Positions 57,262 through 64,000 of a stretch of DNA of 64,000 bases are shown here, one piece after another. Position numbers and translations under genes: made by a program. Under the pieces are notes generated by a model. It saw only the letters and a list, made by a program, of their open reading frames with translations, was not told the DNA's origin and did no database searches. This DNA comes from Streptomyces sp. B21-105 (GTDB lineage: Bacteria; Actinomycetota; Actinomycetes; Streptomycetales; Streptomycetaceae). The stretch lies in contig NZ_JARUMJ010000001.1 of the NCBI RefSeq assembly GCF_036898465.1, positions 6,944,001 to 7,008,000 of the forward strand, given 5' to 3'. The first letter of the stretch is position 1; every line of letters begins with the position of its first letter.

Positions 57262-58284
57262 ATGCCTCCCGCCGACTTCGGGATCCTCGGCCTCGCGCAC
57301 GCCCTCGGCGACCCGAGGGACGTCACCGCCACCGCGGCCGACCACGTCGACGACCCCGACCGGGTGCTGCTCTGGGGCTACCGCACCTACCACCGGTCGC
57401 CCGAGGGCACCCGGCCCACCGAGCTCGCCGCCCGCGCCGCGACGAAGGCGCTCGCCAAGGCGGGCGTCGACCCGAGGGACCTCGATCTCGTCGTGGTCGC
57501 GGACAGCAGCGTCCCCGACTACCTGCTGTGGGACGCCTCCACGGCGCTCGCGCGCGAGATCGGCGCCACCGCGTCGCCCACGCTGCTGCTCACCCAGGGC
57601 TGCGCGTCCGGCGTCACCGCCTTCCAGCACATCGCCGGCGTGTTCGCGATCCGAGACGACGTCGACACCGTGCTGCTCGTCGCTGTGAACCAGGCGAGCG
57701 AGGCGCACACCAACCGCATGCGCAGCAACACGCTGCTCTCGAGTGACGGCGCCGCGGCAGCCGTGCTGCGCAGAGGCCACGGCAGGGGGCGGTGGCTGGC
57801 CACCGAGCAGATCACCGACCCGACGTACAACGACTTCTACCGTGTCGAGTACGGCGGCGCCGCCGCGCCCTTCGCGCCCGAGGGCACCGGCAACCTCGAC
57901 GTCGACCCGCTCGCGCTCGTGTACCGGCACTTCCGCCGTGAGCCCGAGGACCTGGCGCGGTTCGTCCGTACCCTCAACAGCCGGGTACGCACGGTCTACG
58001 AGCGCGCCTGCGACCACGCGGGCGTGGACACCGGCCAAGTGGCGAAGTTCCTGTTCCTCAACGACAACCAGGACAGCCTCGCCGACATCGCCAAGGCCGT
58101 CGGCATACCGCTGGAGCGCACCAACGCCGTGCTCGGCGCCGACCTCGGCCACTGCGGCGGTGCCGACCAGCTGATCTGCCTCGACACCTATCTGGAGCGC
58201 GGTGAGCTCGCCGAGGGCGACGTGGTCGCCCTCGCCGGCATCTCCATCGGCATGCACTGGTACTGCACGCTGCTCGCCGTCTGA
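57262..58284 (+). CDS. sfaN: KAS III-like (FabH-family) condensing or acyl-transfer enzyme with altered catalytic residues
   Basis: 340 residues, ATG with AAGGAG 9 nt upstream. Cys114 in TQGCASG lies where FabH has its nucleophile (Cys112 in E. coli). The other two family residues look exchanged: where FabH has the His of PHQAN this protein reads LNDNQ (Asn267 to Asn269), and where FabH has the Asn of GNTSAA it reads GHCGGAD (His297). Family members start polyketides by condensing an acyl-CoA with malonyl-ACP, or simply transfer acyl groups. With the free ACP directly after it, starting a short chain or moving a starter onto that ACP is the likely role. The altered set makes simple FabH chemistry uncertain. 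Confidence 0.82.
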   Translation: MPPADFGILGLAHALGDPRDVTATAADHVDDPDRVLLWGYRTYHRSPEGTRPTELAARAATKALAKAGVDPRDLDLVVVADSSVPDYLLWDASTALAREIGATASPTLLLTQGCASGVTAFQHIAGVFAIRDDVDTVLLVAVNQASEAHTNRMRSNTLLSSDGAAAAVLRRGHGRGRWLATEQITDPTYNDFYRVEYGGAAAPFAPEGTGNLDVDPLALVYRHFRREPEDLARFVRTLNSRVRTVYERACDHAGVDTGQVAKFLFLNDNQDSLADIAKAVGIPLERTNAVLGADLGHCGGADQLICLDTYLERGELAEGDVVALAGISIGMHWYCTLLAV

Positions 58285-58324
58285 CCCCGTGACCCGGCAA
58301 CCGACACCAAAAGAGGAAAGCGCT

Positions 58325-58579
58325 ATGGCGGAACTGACCATCCAGGACCTGATCGACGTGTTCAACCGCAGCATCGGCGACCAGGACCCGGTCGAGCCGG
58401 AAGGCGACCCGTCGGACCTGACGTTCGCCGCGCTCGGCTTCGACTCGCTGACCACGCTCAACGCCGTGCGGCGCATCGAGCGCAAGCACGGCATCGATCT
58501 CGGAGAGAACGTGGTCAGCGAGGCGAGGACCCCCCGCCGACTGCTCGACCGCGTCAACACCGCCCTCACCGGCGTCTGA
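58325..58579 (+). CDS. sfaO: Discrete acyl carrier protein (type II PKS-like)
   Basis: 84 residues, ATG with GAGGAAAG (58312-58319) upstream. The phosphopantetheine serine is in LGFDSLTTLN (codon 58445-58447). The pattern with AVRRIERKHGIDL and VVSEARTPRRLL resembles aromatic type II PKS ACPs more than fatty-acid ACPs or the integrated ACPs of the modular PKS. It lies between the KAS III-like gene and the amidotransferase, 12 nt before the latter. It probably carries the ethylmalonyl or short-chain intermediate that is amidated or processed before loading. Confidence 0.9.
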   Translation: MAELTIQDLIDVFNRSIGDQDPVEPEGDPSDLTFAALGFDSLTTLNAVRRIERKHGIDLGENVVSEARTPRRLLDRVNTALTGV

Positions 58580-58591
58580 GGAGGAACGGCG

Positions 58592-60442
58592 ATGTGCGGG
58601 ATAACCGGATGGGTGGCGCACGGCGAGGACCTCGCCCGGCACCGCCCGGTCGTGCAGGCGATGACCGACACCATGGGCTGCCGCGGCCCCGACGCGGAGG
58701 GGGTCTGGATCGACGGGCCGGCCGCGTTGGGCCACCGCAGGCTCTCCATCATCGACCCTGTGGGCGGCACGCAGCCCATGGTCGCCGAGCGCGAAGGCCG
58801 AACGCTGGCCGTGCTGACGTTCTGCGGTGAGATCTACAACCACCAGGAGCTCCGCCAGGAACTGGCGGCGCTGGGGCACGAGTTCCGCACCCGCAGCGAC
58901 ACCGAGGTCGTGCTCACCGCCTACCTGCAGTGGGGTGCGGGCTTCGCCGCCCGGCTCAACGGCATGTTCGCCATCGGGCTGTGGGACGCGGCCACCCGCG
59001 AACTGCTGTTGGTGCGCGACCCGATCGGGGTCAAGCCGCTGTACTACGCGCGCACGCCGAACGGTGTGCTGTTCGGCTCGGAGCCCAAGGCCGTGCTGGC
59101 CAACCGCGCCGTGCCGCGCCGTGTCGACGCCCAGGGCCTCGCCGAGATCCTCGACATGGTCAAAACCCCGGAGATCACCCCGTTCTCCGGCCTCTTCGAG
59201 GTCCGGCCCGGCCACACAGTGCGGGTGACCGAGGGCGGCGTGACCAAGACGTCGTACTGGCAGCTCACCGCTCGCGAGCACACCGACGACCTCGACACCA
59301 CGATCGGCACCGTCCGCGGCCTGCTGGAGGACATAGTGTCCCGCCAGCTCATCGCGGACGTCCCGGTCGCCACGCTGCTCTCCGGCGGCCTGGACTCGTC
59401 GGCGATCACCGCGCTGGCCCATCGCGCGCTCACCGCCGAGGGCCGTGGCCCGTTGAGGTCGTACTCGGTCGACTTCGAGGGCGCGGCCGACCGGTTCGAG
59501 CCCGACGCGGTGCGCGGCACGGCCGACGCGCCGTACGTGCGCGACTTCGTCGCCCAGGTGGGCACCGACCACCGTGAGGTGCTCCTCGACAGCGCGGAGC
59601 TGGCCGACCCGGCCGTACGGGCGGCGATCCTCCGCGCCACCGACCTGCCGCCCGCGTACTGGGGCGACCTGTGGCCGTCGCTGTACCTGTTGTGCCGGGA
59701 GATACGACAGCGGGCGACCGTGGTCCTGTCCGGCGAGTCCGCCGACGAGTTGTTCGGCGGCTACCGGTGGTATCAGCGGGAGGAAGCGGTCAACGCGCCG
59801 ACGTTCCCATGGCTCACCCCGGGCTCGGCGCGCATATTCGGCGGCAGCTCGCTGATCGACCAGGGCCTGCTGGAGAAGTTGGACCTCGCGGGCTACCGCC
59901 AGGACCGCTACGCCGACGCCGTCGCCGAGGTGCCGGTGCTGCCCGGCGAGAATGCCGTCGACCGGCGGATGCGCGAGGTCACCTACCTCAACATCACCCG
60001 GTTCATGCAGGCTGTGCTCGACCGCAAGGACCGGATGAGCATGGCCGTCGGCCTGGAGGTACGCGTCCCGTTCTGCGACCACCGCCTGATGGACTACGTG
60101 TTCAACGTGCCGTGGGCGATGAAGTCCTTCGACGGCAGGGAGAAGAGCCTGCTGCGCGCCGCCACCCGCGACGTGCTGCCGAACTCCATCCTGGAGCGCA
60201 CCAAGACGCCGTTTCCGGCCACCCAGGACACCCGGTACGAGCAGGCCCTCCGCGCCGAGCTGCGCGAGGTGCTGGCTGACCCGGACTCCCCGGTGCGGCC
60301 CCTGCTGAACACCACCAGGGTCACTCGGGTCCTGAACCGCGAACTGGAGGAAGTCAGCCTTCCGCACGATCGCGGCGGCCTGGAGATGGTTCTGTGGCTC
60401 AACCGATGGCTGACCTCCTATGACGTGACCGTGGACGTCTGA
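58592..60442 (+). CDS. sfaP: Asparagine synthetase-type (AsnB) glutamine amidotransferase
   Basis: 616 residues. GAGGAGGAAC lies just before the ATG at 58592. Cys2 (MCGITGW) is the N-terminal nucleophile of the class II glutaminase domain. The C-terminal synthetase domain has the pyrophosphate loop SGGLDSS (residues 264-270). The enzyme releases ammonia from glutamine and forms an amide on an ATP-activated carboxylate. Beside a free ACP in a PKS cluster it is expected to act on a carboxyacyl-ACP. For sanglifehrin the logical reaction is ethylmalonyl to ethylmalonamyl, giving the lactam nitrogen of the spiro ring, comparable to OxyD forming malonamyl in oxytetracycline. This assignment to substrate is inference from the product; the fold assignment is firm. 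A hairpin follows the stop codon. Confidence 0.92.
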   Translation: MCGITGWVAHGEDLARHRPVVQAMTDTMGCRGPDAEGVWIDGPAALGHRRLSIIDPVGGTQPMVAEREGRTLAVLTFCGEIYNHQELRQELAALGHEFRTRSDTEVVLTAYLQWGAGFAARLNGMFAIGLWDAATRELLLVRDPIGVKPLYYARTPNGVLFGSEPKAVLANRAVPRRVDAQGLAEILDMVKTPEITPFSGLFEVRPGHTVRVTEGGVTKTSYWQLTAREHTDDLDTTIGTVRGLLEDIVSRQLIADVPVATLLSGGLDSSAITALAHRALTAEGRGPLRSYSVDFEGAADRFEPDAVRGTADAPYVRDFVAQVGTDHREVLLDSAELADPAVRAAILRATDLPPAYWGDLWPSLYLLCREIRQRATVVLSGESADELFGGYRWYQREEAVNAPTFPWLTPGSARIFGGSSLIDQGLLEKLDLAGYRQDRYADAVAEVPVLPGENAVDRRMREVTYLNITRFMQAVLDRKDRMSMAVGLEVRVPFCDHRLMDYVFNVPWAMKSFDGREKSLLRAATRDVLPNSILERTKTPFPATQDTRYEQALRAELREVLADPDSPVRPLLNTTRVTRVLNRELEEVSLPHDRGGLEMVLWLNRWLTSYDVTVDV

Positions 60443-60450
60443 GCCACCTT

Positions 60451-60483
60451 GCGTGCCGACCGGCCTCAGGTCGGTCGGCACGC
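60451..60483 (+). terminator. Hairpin after the amidotransferase gene
   Basis: A 12-bp perfect stem (60451-60462 pairs with 60472-60483) with a 9-nt loop begins 8 nt after the stop codon. There is no T run, which is normal for actinomycete hairpins. It may end or attenuate transcription, or protect the mRNA end, because the same-strand thioesterase gene follows 76 nt later. Confidence 0.55.
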
Positions 60484-60494
60484 CCGGTCCGGAA

Positions 60495-60511
60495 GCGGGA
60501 CACCGTCCCGC
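60495..60511 (+). repeat. Small inverted repeat upstream of the thioesterase gene
   Basis: GCGGGAC-ACC-GTCCCGC, 7-bp arms and a 3-nt loop, in the 116-nt gap before the thioesterase. It could be part of the preceding terminator or a regulatory element; no clear -10/-35 pair is visible next to it. Confidence 0.35.
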
Positions 60512-60558
60512 CCTCCGCACCGTTCGATCCGACTGTACGTTTTACATAAGGGGAATTG

Positions 60559-61338
60559 ATGGCGAGCCGATCCAGCGCGGAACACAAGCTATGGATGCGG
60601 AACTTCCATCCGTCGTCGCCCGGCGCACCGCGCCTTGTCTGTCTGCCGCACGCGGGGGGCTCCGCGAGCTTCTACTTCCCCGTATCGGCAGCGCTGGCGC
60701 CCGAGGTGGAAGTCCTCGCGGTGCAGTATCCCGGCCGCCAGGACCGGCGACTGGATCCTCCTGCTGAGTCAGTCGAGGCCCTCGCGGACGAGCTGTTCAG
60801 TGTGCTGGACCCCCAGGACGACACCCCCCTCGCCTTGTTCGGGCACAGCATGGGCGCCGTGGTCGGCTTCGAGCTGGCCCGCCGTCTGGAAGCCGCCGGA
60901 CGCCCGCTCGCCGTGTTCTTCGCTTCCGGACGCAGGGGCCCGTCCCGGGTGCGCAGCGAATCCGTCCACCGGCGCGACGACGCGGGTCTGTTGGAGGAGA
61001 TCAAGAAACTCAACGGCACCGACCTCGCTCTGCTGGACGACGAGGAGATGCTGCAAATGATCATGCCGGCGCTCCGCGCCGACTACCGGCTCGTGGAGAC
61101 CTATCAGCGTGGCCCGGGGCCGCGGTTGAGCTGCCCGGTCGTCGCGATGACCGGTGACGCCGATCCCAGGGTGACGATCGACGAAGCGCGGAGCTGGGCA
61201 GAGGAGACCAGCGGCGCGTTCGAGCTCCTGGTGCACCCGGGCGGCCACTTCTACCTGGCGCCGCGGCAGCGTGCCGTCAACGCCCAGATCGCGGAGTACC
61301 TGCACAGGGTCGCTCCGCGCACGGAAGCCCAGGCGTGA
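60559..61338 (+). CDS. sfaQ: Type II thioesterase (editing, alpha/beta hydrolase)
   Basis: 259 residues. The ATG at 60559 is preferred over the adjacent TTG at 60556 because AAGGGGA (60548-60554) is closer to ideal spacing. Features of the RifR/GrsT family: CLPHAGGSASFYFP near residue 33, nucleophile Ser97 in GHSMG, acidic residue in TGDADPR, and His230 in GGHFYL. Such enzymes free PKS/NRPS carrier proteins from stalled or wrong acyl groups. It is one of only two genes of the block preceded by a gap over 100 nt (the other is the CCR), so it may have its own promoter. Confidence 0.9.
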   Translation: MASRSSAEHKLWMRNFHPSSPGAPRLVCLPHAGGSASFYFPVSAALAPEVEVLAVQYPGRQDRRLDPPAESVEALADELFSVLDPQDDTPLALFGHSMGAVVGFELARRLEAAGRPLAVFFASGRRGPSRVRSESVHRRDDAGLLEEIKKLNGTDLALLDDEEMLQMIMPALRADYRLVETYQRGPGPRLSCPVVAMTGDADPRVTIDEARSWAEETSGAFELLVHPGGHFYLAPRQRAVNAQIAEYLHRVAPRTEAQA

Positions 61339-61454
61339 GACCTATGGACGACCCACGGCCCGGCCGACCGCTCGCGCCGAGTGACCCGCTGCCGCGCCCG
61401 GTGCTTCCGGAACGGCCGCGCGGATCCGCAGCTCGGCTCATGTGAGGAGAACAC

Positions 61455-62855
61455 GTGAAGGACATCGTCAGTGCGATCCTCTCGGGGGAAGCGACCGCTG
61501 ATGACATTCGCACCCTGCCGATCCCCGAAAGCTATCGGGCGACGGTCGTCCGCAAGGACGAGGCCGAGATCTTCGAGGGTATGCATTCCGCGGACAAGGA
61601 CCCGCGCAAATCCCTCCACCTGGACGAGGTGCCGGTTCCCGAGCTGGGACCCGGCGAAGCACTCGTCGCGGTGATGGCCAGTTCGATCAACTACAACACC
61701 GTGTGGAGCTCGATCTTCGAACCGCTGCCCACCTTCGGCTTCCTGGAGCGCTACGGAAAACAGCAGCCGCAGGGCCGGCGCCACGACCTGCCATATCACG
61801 TCCTCGGCTCGGATCTCGCGGGCGTGGTGTTGCGCACCGGCCCGGGCGTGAACGCGTGGCAGCCGGGCGATGAGGTCGTCGCGCACTGTCTGTCGGTCGA
61901 GCTGGAGTCGTCGGACGGGCACAACGACACGATGCTCGACCCTCAGCAGCGCATCTGGGGCTTCGAGACCAACTTCGGCGGGCTCGCCGAGATCGCGCTG
62001 GTCAAGTCCAACCAGCTGATGCCCAAGCCCAGGCACCTGGCCTGGGAGGAGGCCGCCTCCTTGGGCCTGGTCAACTCCACTGCCTACCGCCAGTTGGTCT
62101 CCCGCAACGGCGCCGGCATGAAGCAGGGCGACAACGTGCTGATCTGGGGCGCGAGCGGTGGCCTGGGATCGTACGCGACCCAACTCGCGCTGGCCGGCGG
62201 CGCCGTCCCGGTGTGCGTGGTCTCCAGTTCGGAGAAGGCCGAGATCTGCCGTGCCATGGGGGCCGAGGCGGTTATCGACCGCAACGTCGAGGGTTACCGG
62301 TTCTGGAAGGACGAGCACACCCAGGACCCGCGGGAGTGGAAGCGCTTCGGTAAACGGATTCGCGATCTGACCGGCGGCGAGGACGTGGACATCGTCTTCG
62401 AGCACCCGGGCCGCGAGACCTTCGGGGCCAGCGTCTATGTCGCCCGGAAGGGCGGCACCATCGTGACCTGCGCCTCCACATCGGGCTACACCCATGAATA
62501 CGACAACCGGTACCTGTGGATGTCGCTCAAGCGGATAGTCGGCTCACACTTCGCCAACTACCGTGAAGCCTGGGAGGCCAACCGCCTTGTCATGAAGGGC
62601 AGGATCCATCCCACACTCTCCAGGACCTACTCCCTGGAGGAGACCGGACAAGCGGCCTATGACGTCCATGGAAACCTGCACCAGGGCAAGGTCGGAGTGC
62701 TCTGCCTCGCCCCCCGGGAGGGCCTGGGAGTACGCGACGAGGAACTGCGCACACAGCACCTCGACGCCATCAACCGATTCCGTAAGCCCGCCGAGAGGCT
62801 GAGTCTGAGCGAAGGCCCCGCCGCCCAGCCGCGGACCGTGTGCGCAGGGGCCTGA
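61455..62855 (+). CDS. sfaR: Crotonyl-CoA carboxylase/reductase (CCR)
   Basis: 466 residues. GTG start with GAGGAGA (61444-61450) 4 nt upstream. The residues known to hold CO2 in CCR all fall at the standard numbers: Asn81 (INYNTVW), Phe170-Glu171 (GFETNFGG) and His365 (GSHFANY). WGASGGLGS is the NADPH motif. The enzyme carboxylates and reduces 2-enoyl-CoA to a substituted malonyl-CoA: crotonyl-CoA gives ethylmalonyl-CoA, and 5-oxohex-2-enoyl-CoA would give 2-(3-oxobutyl)malonyl-CoA. Both would serve the sanglifehrin scaffold (amide starter and C14 branch), and the XAGH-type AT in the last PKS module fits. It is the last gene of the + strand block and is followed by a strong palindrome. Confidence 0.95.
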   Translation: MKDIVSAILSGEATADDIRTLPIPESYRATVVRKDEAEIFEGMHSADKDPRKSLHLDEVPVPELGPGEALVAVMASSINYNTVWSSIFEPLPTFGFLERYGKQQPQGRRHDLPYHVLGSDLAGVVLRTGPGVNAWQPGDEVVAHCLSVELESSDGHNDTMLDPQQRIWGFETNFGGLAEIALVKSNQLMPKPRHLAWEEAASLGLVNSTAYRQLVSRNGAGMKQGDNVLIWGASGGLGSYATQLALAGGAVPVCVVSSSEKAEICRAMGAEAVIDRNVEGYRFWKDEHTQDPREWKRFGKRIRDLTGGEDVDIVFEHPGRETFGASVYVARKGGTIVTCASTSGYTHEYDNRYLWMSLKRIVGSHFANYREAWEANRLVMKGRIHPTLSRTYSLEETGQAAYDVHGNLHQGKVGVLCLAPREGLGVRDEELRTQHLDAINRFRKPAERLSLSEGPAAQPRTVCAGA

Positions 62856-62910
62856 CGCCCGAAGGGTTGCGGCACCCGAACCGTGCGCCACCTCGCAACG
62901 ACATTCGCCT

Positions 62911-62956
62911 GGGTGTGGTTCGTCTCCGGGAACGTTTCCGGAGACGAACCACACCC
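62911..62956. terminator. Bidirectional terminator: 46-bp near-perfect palindrome
   Basis: A 19-bp perfect stem (62911-62929 with 62938-62956) encloses an 8-nt loop whose bases also largely pair (central AACGTT). It sits between convergent genes, 55 nt past the CCR stop and 72 nt past the regulator stop. No T run is present, as is common in Streptomyces. Confidence 0.85.
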
Positions 62957-63028
62957 ACATCTGCTCACCGACTTCTGCACGGTGGATCCAGGCTCGGGCG
63001 GGTGCGGCCGCCGTCACGGCGGAGACGC

Positions 63029-63961
63029 TCAGCGATCCCTTCGCAAGGCCTGGACGAGCCAGGTGTACACGGGGATCAGGCCCGGTACCACCTGCCAGTC
63101 GTTGACGATCCACACCAGCCGCCAGTACTCGTCCACCCGGGGGTCACAGGCCACTTCGAACTGCTGGGCCATCCAGTCCCGGAATTCCGCGTCAGGGGCG
63201 CGTGTGAACGCCGCGGCGAATCGCTGCACGAGGTCGTCGACGACGGGCGTGGCCTCGTCGCTGAGCGGGTCCAGGCCACACTCCCTGACCTCGGCGAGCT
63301 TCTGACGGGTGAACTCCATCAGTTCGTCGCCGGCTTCGGTCTCGATGCCGAGCGTGTGCTGGTTGGCCTGGTAGCCGGCCGTCCGGCGCATACGGGTCCG
63401 GAAGTCCTCGTCACCGAGCAGCTCGGCGAGCTCCAGCCAGGCGGCGACCTGGTCGGTGGACGGATCCTCCGGAAGATCGGGAGTGGCAGCGCGAACCATG
63501 GCCACCGCACTCGGGTCGGCGCTCTCCGTGCCGAAGGTGCCATCGATGAAATCGTCGATCAGACGGCGGCGCTCCTCGTGGGACAATCGAGTGAGCTTGT
63601 GCATGAGCTTGGTCTCCTTGGGGCTGGATCCGAATCTGGCCGCAGCTCGCAGGACACTCCGGCGCAGTGTCAACATGTGGATCTGGACGTCCACGGCATC
63701 GGCATGCGCCGAGGCGACTTCCGCCATCGAGACTTCGCGGTTCAGCACCCGTTGGACCGTGGGGAGGTCGATCCCCAACTCACGTAGCGTGCGGACGAGT
63801 TCCAGGCGAAGCAGTGCGTCGAGGTCGTACAGCCGGTATCCGGCGGGAGTGCGACTGGTCGGCGCGACCACCTTCGCATCGGAGTAGAACCGGATCGTCC
63901 TTACCGACAAACCGGTGCGCCGGGAGAGTTCCCCGATCGAGTAGAGAGTCGCGCCGTCCAT
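63029..63961 (-). CDS. MerR-family transcriptional regulator
   Basis: 310 residues from the ATG at 63961, which has AGGAG 3 to 4 nt upstream; an in-frame ATG at 63988 would add nine residues but lies inside the operator-like palindrome. The N-terminal domain is classical: YSIGELSRRTGLSVRTIRFY helix-turn-helix and wing, then GYRLYDLDALLRLELVRTLRELG, then a dimerisation helix. The remaining about 200 residues show no effector motif I recognise. MerR proteins twist a long-spacer promoter when they bind a ligand. Its place at the end of the building-block operon, convergent to it, makes cluster control possible, but it could equally serve a gene beyond the window. Confidence 0.88.
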   Translation of the reverse strand: MDGATLYSIGELSRRTGLSVRTIRFYSDAKVVAPTSRTPAGYRLYDLDALLRLELVRTLRELGIDLPTVQRVLNREVSMAEVASAHADAVDVQIHMLTLRRSVLRAAARFGSSPKETKLMHKLTRLSHEERRRLIDDFIDGTFGTESADPSAVAMVRAATPDLPEDPSTDQVAAWLELAELLGDEDFRTRMRRTAGYQANQHTLGIETEAGDELMEFTRQKLAEVRECGLDPLSDEATPVVDDLVQRFAAAFTRAPDAEFRDWMAQQFEVACDPRVDEYWRLVWIVNDWQVVPGLIPVYTWLVQALRRDR

Positions 63962-63968
63962 GTCTCCT

Positions 63969-63999
63969 ACCCTGATGTCTCCAGTCACTGGAGAGTCAA
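63969..63999 (-). promoter_or_regulatory. MerR-type promoter with operator palindrome
   Basis: On the minus strand, TTGACT (63999-63994) is followed after 19 bp by CAGGGT (63974-63969). The overlong 19-bp spacer is the mark of MerR-controlled promoters. Inside it is the perfect dyad TCTCCAGT-G-ACTGGAGA (63978-63994). Transcription would start about 63962, giving an almost leaderless message if the ATG at 63961 is used. Self-regulation is the simplest reading; the same site could also act on a divergent gene past 64000. Confidence 0.65.
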
Positions 64000-64000
64000 G

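Noticed and set aside
61339..61454. Promoter or riboswitch in the gap before the CCR gene
   Set aside because: Apart from the GAGGAGA ribosome site I could not find a convincing -10/-35 pair or a conserved fold.

Overview
The window is very GC-rich with strong C/G third-position bias, long PKS reading frames and actinomycete-style overlapping genes. It looks like a Streptomyces chromosome carrying a modular type I polyketide synthase (PKS) cluster. The order and chemistry of the ten modules read here match, position by position, the C33 to C13 part of the immunosuppressant sanglifehrin A. The predicted chain runs: C33 oxygen, C30-methyl/C31-OH, saturated C28-C29, C26=C27, C24(Me)=C25, C23-OH, C20=C21, C18=C19, C16-Me/C17-OH, C15-OH, and an unusual side chain at C14. 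I therefore read the window as the second half of a sanglifehrin (sfa) type cluster, as described from Streptomyces flaveolus. Letters sfaF to sfaR are assigned from this match, gene order and memory of the published cluster, and should be checked against the deposited record.

Layout. Positions 1-3212 are the 3' end of a PKS gene (sfaF). Positions 3215-14091 (sfaG, two modules), 14105-39352 (sfaH, five modules) and 39349-49531 (sfaI, two modules) are complete PKS genes on the + strand, joined by docking domains and separated by 2 nt, 13 nt and an ATGA overlap. Three apparent one-base deletions (about 13811-13825, 44345-44347, 44389-44391) break the frames. The first also makes sfaG and sfaH look like a single 12,045-residue protein.

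Positions 49623-62855 hold nine tightly packed + strand genes (sfaJ to sfaR): an MDR oxidoreductase, a PUFA-synthase-like KS-AT-ACP-KR protein, a free acyltransferase, an SDR, a KAS III-like protein with an odd catalytic set, a free ACP, an asparagine-synthetase-type amidotransferase, a type II thioesterase and a crotonyl-CoA carboxylase/reductase. Together they look like a supply line for the ethylmalonamyl starter and the 2-(3-oxobutyl)malonyl extender. The XAGH-type AT of the last PKS module would take the latter. A 46-bp palindrome at 62911-62956 separates this operon from a convergent MerR-family regulator (63029-63961, - strand), whose own promoter/operator sits at the window edge.

The strongest non-gene signals are signs of recent recombination inside the PKS: one 739-bp malonyl-AT segment present in three apparently identical copies, a 386-bp KS segment in two copies, and a roughly 1.9-kb methylmalonyl-AT block with clearly foreign codon usage.
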